From positions 1 to 8,332 of the forward strand of contig SKWF01000130.1 of the NCBI GenBank assembly GCA_007129085.1: a DNA stretch of 8,332 bases. Direction: 5' to 3'. Below are positions 4,716 to 8,332 of the stretch, piece by piece (within the stretch, counting starts at the first letter, position 1; every line of letters begins with the position of its first letter). The translations under genes and the position numbers were made by a program. This stretch comes from Balneolaceae bacterium (GTDB lineage Bacteria; Bacteroidota; Rhodothermia; Balneolales; Balneolaceae). The notes beneath the pieces are model-generated. The model was not told where the DNA came from. It saw only the letters and a program-made list of their open reading frames with translations, and made no database searches.

Positions 4716-7265
4716 TTAACTACTCTTCAGTGCTTTGTCGATAGCCAGCTTAACATGTGCAGCATGCGCCCGTGTTTCGCTGTTTACGTTTCCTTTCTGA
4801 TCCATCATCTCACGAATATTCTGAAGGTTGTAAAGCGCAGACGATTTTGCAATTCTGTCGTGATTGTCTCCATCAACAACACCAATTAACCGTTCTACAT
4901 ACTCAATCTGCAGGTTTTGGCGAAACGTATTAACGTTGCCATTTGCATCTGCATCAAAAATCGCAGAGGTAAGATCTTCCACAACTTCTGCAGCGCTATA
5001 GCTGTTTCCATACGTTCTGGAATCGGTCATTCGCTGCATTGTTACCGGGTGCAGAATATGTGCAAGCACGTTTCTCTGCATACCCAATACAAGATTGTGA
5101 ATTTTTGGATCTTCGGTACTGCCGAAAAAGTTGAATCCACGACGCTGAATTTGCAGATAATTATACGCTTCATGTGAGCTTTCAAATGCATCGGGTGCAA
5201 ATAGATACTTCTCAAGGTGCTCCATCGCCTCTTTCTGCTTATCTGCCTCTACCGGGATCAACGGCTTTGTGCCGCCGGCTTGTTCGGCAAATGCACGATC
5301 ACGGTAGACTCCACCGATATATCGTGACATCACTCCCGTTTGTGTGCGGTGTTCACCCATCAATACCATAAACGCGTTGCGCAACGGCTCATAACTTTTC
5401 CCTTCATCACTGAAGTTCTCAATCAGATCTCCCATCAACTCACGGGTAAGTGCAATTCGTTCAGCACCATATGCAATCGGTTCGGCAGACATATCTCCAA
5501 TCATTACGCGGGGGTCTATACCTGATCCGGGGCTTCTCATATCATCTGCATCATTTCCGAAAGCGTGTTCCGGCTTGGTAGACTCTTCCAAAATCTCTTT
5601 CAGTTTCTCAGCTTCAGCATCGGGATCGGGGTTACTGTAGTACCCATAGGTAATAGCCCAATTATCATACGGCCCCGGCTTGATATCGTAATATCGGCCC
5701 TGGTTATCCCGATCTCTGTTTATGTTAACTGATGAATAATCCATCACCGAACCGGTGAGGCCAATCTCATCTGCAACTTCTTTGCTATGGATATCTTCAA
5801 GCGAATGAAGCGTAGAACCCTGCATATTGTGATTCAGTGCAAAAGTGTGGCCCAGTTCGTGAAGAACCAGCATTTTCAGCGCTTCTTTTTTCAGCCCTTC
5901 AATATCTTCCTGGGGATACCCCATAATTTGCAGAGCGTTGGCTCCGTATAGATTATTGTGCTGCATGTGATGGCCGAATGAGCAAAATTCAGGACTCATC
6001 GCAATATCCAAAAGATCAGAGCTGTTTCCGGCTACATCAAAAATCTCTTCTTGCCGATAGCGGTTCGACATAAACACCCACTCCAGCATAATGTTGGAGC
6101 CGAGAATTTCACCCGTTCTTGGGTTTACGAAGCTAGGTCCGTAGCCTCCAAACGGTGGCATAGGTGATGATGTCCATCGCAGTACGTTGTAGCGAATATC
6201 ATCTGCATGCCAATCAGCATCATCCGGCTGCACTTTTACTTCAATCGCATTTTTAAATCCTGCGGCCTCAAAAGACTCGTTCCACGCCAGTGTTGCCTCT
6301 TTAATGGCGTCGCGAAACTCGTGGGGAGTTGTGTTTTCAATCCACCATACAATTGGCTCCACCGGTTCAGACAGTTCCGCCTCAGGATCTTTCTTCACAA
6401 GGTTCCAGCGGTGTATCATATCTTTATAGGGAGTCACGCTGGTGCTGATCTGATCATTCCTCTGTGTAGTAAAGTAGCCTACTCTCGGGTCATCTAACCG
6501 CGGCTTATAATCGTTATCCGGCATCTCGATAAATGTATGCTGAAACTGGATGGAGACCGATCTCGCATCCGTTACCGCACCACTACCGCTGTTCAACGGC
6601 TGTGGATTATCGTACACGTATTCAATAACAACATCGGTGTTTTCGGGAAAACTGCGAATTTCACTGTACTTCGTTTTATCCGTACTCAAATTCCCGAGTG
6701 TAAACTGTTGTCCCGGCCGCACATTTGGGTTCGGAGTCGGCTTTACCTGGTGCAAATCTTCGCTTAAAAAGATTGCATCGCCATTGATGATGAATGTACT
6801 GTCGTTTTCGGCCAGGATTTCTTGAGAAACCAGAGTAGCTTCCGACATATTTGCTGATTCAGCTCTGCTGAGCGGGCTGTCCTCATCAAAATAGTAGCGG
6901 TTATTCTGCACTACAAACTCTATGCGGTCGTAGTACCGCTCAATTTTAAAAACTTTGTTATCACGGAAATTGCCGCGAAAGTGTCCGGCTTCTACTACAC
7001 CATCGGCTGTTTTTCCAAAATAGATGTACTCTTTGCCAATCTGATCGGCGTGGAGCTGTAGTTTGGTAGATCCATCCGTAGTGTCTTGATGAATGGTAAA
7101 GAGCCCATCAAAAGAGATGGTGTTTTCGAGTTGAGCCTCTATGGGATCAGCTTCCGGTTCGGCCTCTGCCTGTCCGTTTTGAGCCCGATCTGTAGTAGCA
7201 CAACCTGTTGCCAGAATAGCTGCCGCAAACAGAATGGTTAAATATTGAATGGTAGAATGTTTCAT
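4716..7265 (-). CDS. Lipoprotein zinc-dependent metallopeptidase (DUF5117/DUF4953-like)
   Basis: The 849-residue protein begins with a signal peptide and lipobox-like ILATGC, so C22 is the probable lipidated residue and the protein is anchored in the envelope. An acidic Ala/Glu/Pro-rich linker follows (about 29-49), then a beta-rich N-terminal domain (about 50-300, DUF5117-like), then the peptidase domain. The zinc motif HELGHTFALNH at 469-479 supplies H469, H473 and H479 with catalytic E470, and SVMDY at 506-510 matches a metzincin Met-turn. The usual Gly of HExxHxxGxxH is Ala (A476). Between the strand RTGEILGSNIMLEW (383-396) and the active-site helix lies a His-rich stretch SFGHHMQHNN (429-438). 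The C-terminal 300 residues are helical and carry the late DUF4953-type region. Homologues are widespread in Bacteroidota; substrates are unknown. It appears to be a single-gene unit with its own terminator. No SD precedes the ATG. Confidence 0.87.
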   Translation of the reverse strand: MKHSTIQYLTILFAAAILATGCATTDRAQNGQAEAEPEADPIEAQLENTISFDGLFTIHQDTTDGSTKLQLHADQIGKEYIYFGKTADGVVEAGHFRGNFRDNKVFKIERYYDRIEFVVQNNRYYFDEDSPLSRAESANMSEATLVSQEILAENDSTFIINGDAIFLSEDLHQVKPTPNPNVRPGQQFTLGNLSTDKTKYSEIRSFPENTDVVIEYVYDNPQPLNSGSGAVTDARSVSIQFQHTFIEMPDNDYKPRLDDPRVGYFTTQRNDQISTSVTPYKDMIHRWNLVKKDPEAELSEPVEPIVWWIENTTPHEFRDAIKEATLAWNESFEAAGFKNAIEVKVQPDDADWHADDIRYNVLRWTSSPMPPFGGYGPSFVNPRTGEILGSNIMLEWVFMSNRYRQEEIFDVAGNSSDLLDIAMSPEFCSFGHHMQHNNLYGANALQIMGYPQEDIEGLKKEALKMLVLHELGHTFALNHNMQGSTLHSLEDIHSKEVADEIGLTGSVMDYSSVNINRDRDNQGRYYDIKPGPYDNWAITYGYYSNPDPDAEAEKLKEILEESTKPEHAFGNDADDMRSPGSGIDPRVMIGDMSAEPIAYGAERIALTRELMGDLIENFSDEGKSYEPLRNAFMVLMGEHRTQTGVMSRYIGGVYRDRAFAEQAGGTKPLIPVEADKQKEAMEHLEKYLFAPDAFESSHEAYNYLQIQRRGFNFFGSTEDPKIHNLVLGMQRNVLAHILHPVTMQRMTDSRTYGNSYSAAEVVEDLTSAIFDADANGNVNTFRQNLQIEYVERLIGVVDGDNHDRIAKSSALYNLQNIREMMDQKGNVNSETRAHAAHVKLAIDKALKSS

Positions 7266-7456
7266 GCGATTGGTATTTATTGGTTCGTTAATAAAAATCT
7301 TACTATCGTAATGAATTATTGATGATGTGGACCCACTCTGTTTTGAATCCCAATAATCAATGAATTTCTCTTGCCACGAAATAATAGGGGTTATGTTGCA
7401 CTCCTACAAAATCTGGGATAACAGGTTTAGAAATTTTACAATTTCAAAATATCAAT
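7266..7456. other. Upstream region of the metallopeptidase gene
   Basis: This stretch of about 190 bases lies between the atpC terminator and the metallopeptidase start and should hold the promoter of the latter. I see no open frame of interest or stable hairpin. The leader next to the ATG is AT-rich and lacks a purine-rich SD. Confidence 0.55.
7381..7409 (-). promoter_or_regulatory. Candidate promoter for the metallopeptidase gene
   Basis: On the minus strand TTGTAG (7409-7404) lies 17 bases before TATTAT (7386-7381), which matches five of six -10 positions but only three of six -35 positions. Transcription would start near 7374 and leave a leader of about 110 bases. The match is weak. Confidence 0.3.
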
Positions 7457-7490
7457 AAAAAAAGCCCTGCTGAGTATTCAACAGGGCTTT
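7454..7490 (-). terminator. Intrinsic terminator of the atpD-atpC unit
   Basis: Thirteen-base arms AAAGCCCTGCTGA (7461-7473) and TCAACAGGGCTTT (7478-7490) enclose a four-base loop. The single irregular position is C-A in plus-strand RNA and G-U in minus-strand RNA, and a run of seven T follows on the minus strand. It begins 20 bases after the atpC stop, so atpC is the last gene of its transcript. Confidence 0.92.
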
Positions 7491-7510
7491 TCGGTTTAAC
7501 GTCTTTTAAA

Positions 7511-7906
7511 TTATTCAGCAACCTTTTTCAGATTTTTCGCTTTTTCGATCTCATTTTGGATCTTCTCGCGATCTTTCGGGTTCTCTTTCAGCCTTACCCT
7601 CGCTTCCGTTAAGGTTTTGCGAACTTCATCTGCATCAATATCGGCAGATTCAACGGCATCTTCGGCCAACAGCGTAACCTGGTTGTCGTTCATCTCTACA
7701 AAACCACCGCTAACGGCGTACGACAGAGTGGTATCATCCGCTTTCTGGATCTCCACTTTGCCAATCGTTAACGTTGATACGATCGGGGCGTGATTATACA
7801 GCATCTCGAAATTACCGGCACTTCCCGGTACTTTCATCCCAATAATCTCGCCATCAAAAAGTGACCCGTTCGGTGTTAATAGTTGTGCGTGAAATGTTTT
7901 TGACAT
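7511..7906 (-). CDS. atpC: F1Fo ATP synthase epsilon subunit
   Basis: The epsilon subunit sits in the central rotor stalk of F1Fo ATP synthase, links gamma to the c-ring and can inhibit ATP hydrolysis through its C-terminal helices. The 131-residue product has the usual N-terminal beta sandwich: FHAQLLTPNGSLFDGE at 5-20, GNFEMLYNHAPIVSTLTIG at 31-49 and AVSGGFVEMNDNQVTLLAEDA at 64-84. A full helical domain follows (about 89-131), highly charged with Lys and Glu, so the inhibitory hairpin is present. ATG 7906 is supported by AGGA overlapping the atpD stop, about seven bases upstream. Only eight bases separate the two genes, which must be cotranscribed. With a terminator right after it, this looks like a separate atpDC unit or the tail of a longer atp operon. 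Confidence 0.96.
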   Translation of the reverse strand: MSKTFHAQLLTPNGSLFDGEIIGMKVPGSAGNFEMLYNHAPIVSTLTIGKVEIQKADDTTLSYAVSGGFVEMNDNQVTLLAEDAVESADIDADEVRKTLTEARVRLKENPKDREKIQNEIEKAKNLKKVAE

Positions 7907-7914
7907 GATCGGTC

Positions 7915-8332
7915 CTAAGCTTCAGCTTCTGCTGTTAAACGTTCACCTTTTGCAATTGCCTCTTCGATGGTTCCCACAAGGTGGAACGCATTTTCAGGCA
8001 GGTGATCGAGTTCGCCATCCAGGATCATGTTAAATCCTTTGATGGTGTCTTGAATCTGAACATAAACCCCTTCTTGGCCTGTAAACTGCTCGGCCACGTG
8101 GAAGTTCTGACTCAGGAATCGCTGAACACGTCGTGCACGCGATACAACCAGCTTATCTTCATCGGATAGTTCATCCATACCCAAAATAGCGATAATATCC
8201 TGCAGATCTTTGTACTTCTGTAGAATCTCTTTCACATCTTGTGCCGTTCGGTAGTGCTCTTCTCCCACTACTTTCGGATCCAGGATTCTTGAAGAAGAAT
8301 CGAGCGGATCAACCGCAGGGTAGATACCGATC
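7915..8332 (-). CDS. atpD: F1Fo ATP synthase beta subunit, C-terminal part
   Basis: Only the last 138 residues of this catalytic F1 subunit are inside the window; the N-terminal barrel and P-loop lie beyond the right edge. The visible part opens with IGIYPAVDPLDSSSR, the ATP synthase alpha/beta signature, and continues through EEHYRTAQDVKEILQKYKDLQDIIAILGMDELSDEDK, which contains the DELSEED-type segment that contacts gamma during rotation. Then come RARRVQRFLSQNFHVAEQFTG and the helical C terminus. The GTG at 8268 is internal, since the conserved frame continues to the edge. The stop is TAG, eight bases before atpC. The fragment shows nothing unusual. Confidence 0.97.
   Translation of the reverse strand, partial: IGIYPAVDPLDSSSRILDPKVVGEEHYRTAQDVKEILQKYKDLQDIIAILGMDELSDEDKLVVSRARRVQRFLSQNFHVAEQFTGQEGVYVQIQDTIKGFNMILDGELDHLPENAFHLVGTIEEAIAKGERLTAEAEA

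Noticed and set aside
8269..8332. atpD starting at GTG 8268
   Set aside because: The frame stays open to the window edge and encodes the conserved PAVDPLDSSS signature, so the gene is cut by the edge rather than short.

Overview
The window looks like ordinary chromosome from a marine or halophilic member of the Bacteroidota/Rhodothermota/Balneolota group. The hints are a bacilliredoxin-like YtxJ protein, a lipoprotein metallopeptidase of the DUF5117/DUF4953 type common in that group, atpD-atpC ending in a terminator as a separate unit, a mid-40s GC content by eye, and several genes with weak or absent Shine-Dalgarno sequences. The placement is inference: there is no rRNA or other decisive marker here.

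Layout from left to right. Positions 1-1142 (+) hold the 3' part of a PLP-dependent gene of the Cys/Met metabolism family, closest by motif to methionine gamma-lyase and cut by the window edge. Positions 1143-1378 form a convergent intergenic region packed with palindromes. It includes two copies, in opposite orientation, of one hairpin repeat whose loop is conserved while the stem differs but stays paired. Positions 1379-3526 (-) are a tight three-gene operon: a YciO-type Sua5/YrdC protein, then a 6-phosphofructokinase with a TTG start, then a YtxJ/BrxC-like bacilliredoxin. A good extended -10 promoter lies upstream at 3620-3648.

Positions 3713-4420 (+) encode a UPF0173-type metallo-beta-lactamase-fold hydrolase, divergent from the operon and followed by its own terminator. 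Positions 4716-7265 (-) encode an 849-residue lipoprotein zinc metallopeptidase, with a strong terminator just after its stop. Positions 7511-8332 (-) are atpC and the C-terminal 138 residues of atpD, cut by the right edge, with a terminator after atpC.

The genes are mostly housekeeping: sulfur amino acid turnover, glycolysis, thiol redox repair, ATP synthesis and surface proteolysis. I see no phage, CRISPR, toxin-antitoxin, tRNA or rRNA genes and no convincing undescribed multi-gene system. The points most worth following are the covarying repeat pair at 1169-1301, the CxxC motif in the YtxJ homologue, the G/K active-site combination in the phosphofructokinase, and the metallopeptidase with an altered metzincin motif.
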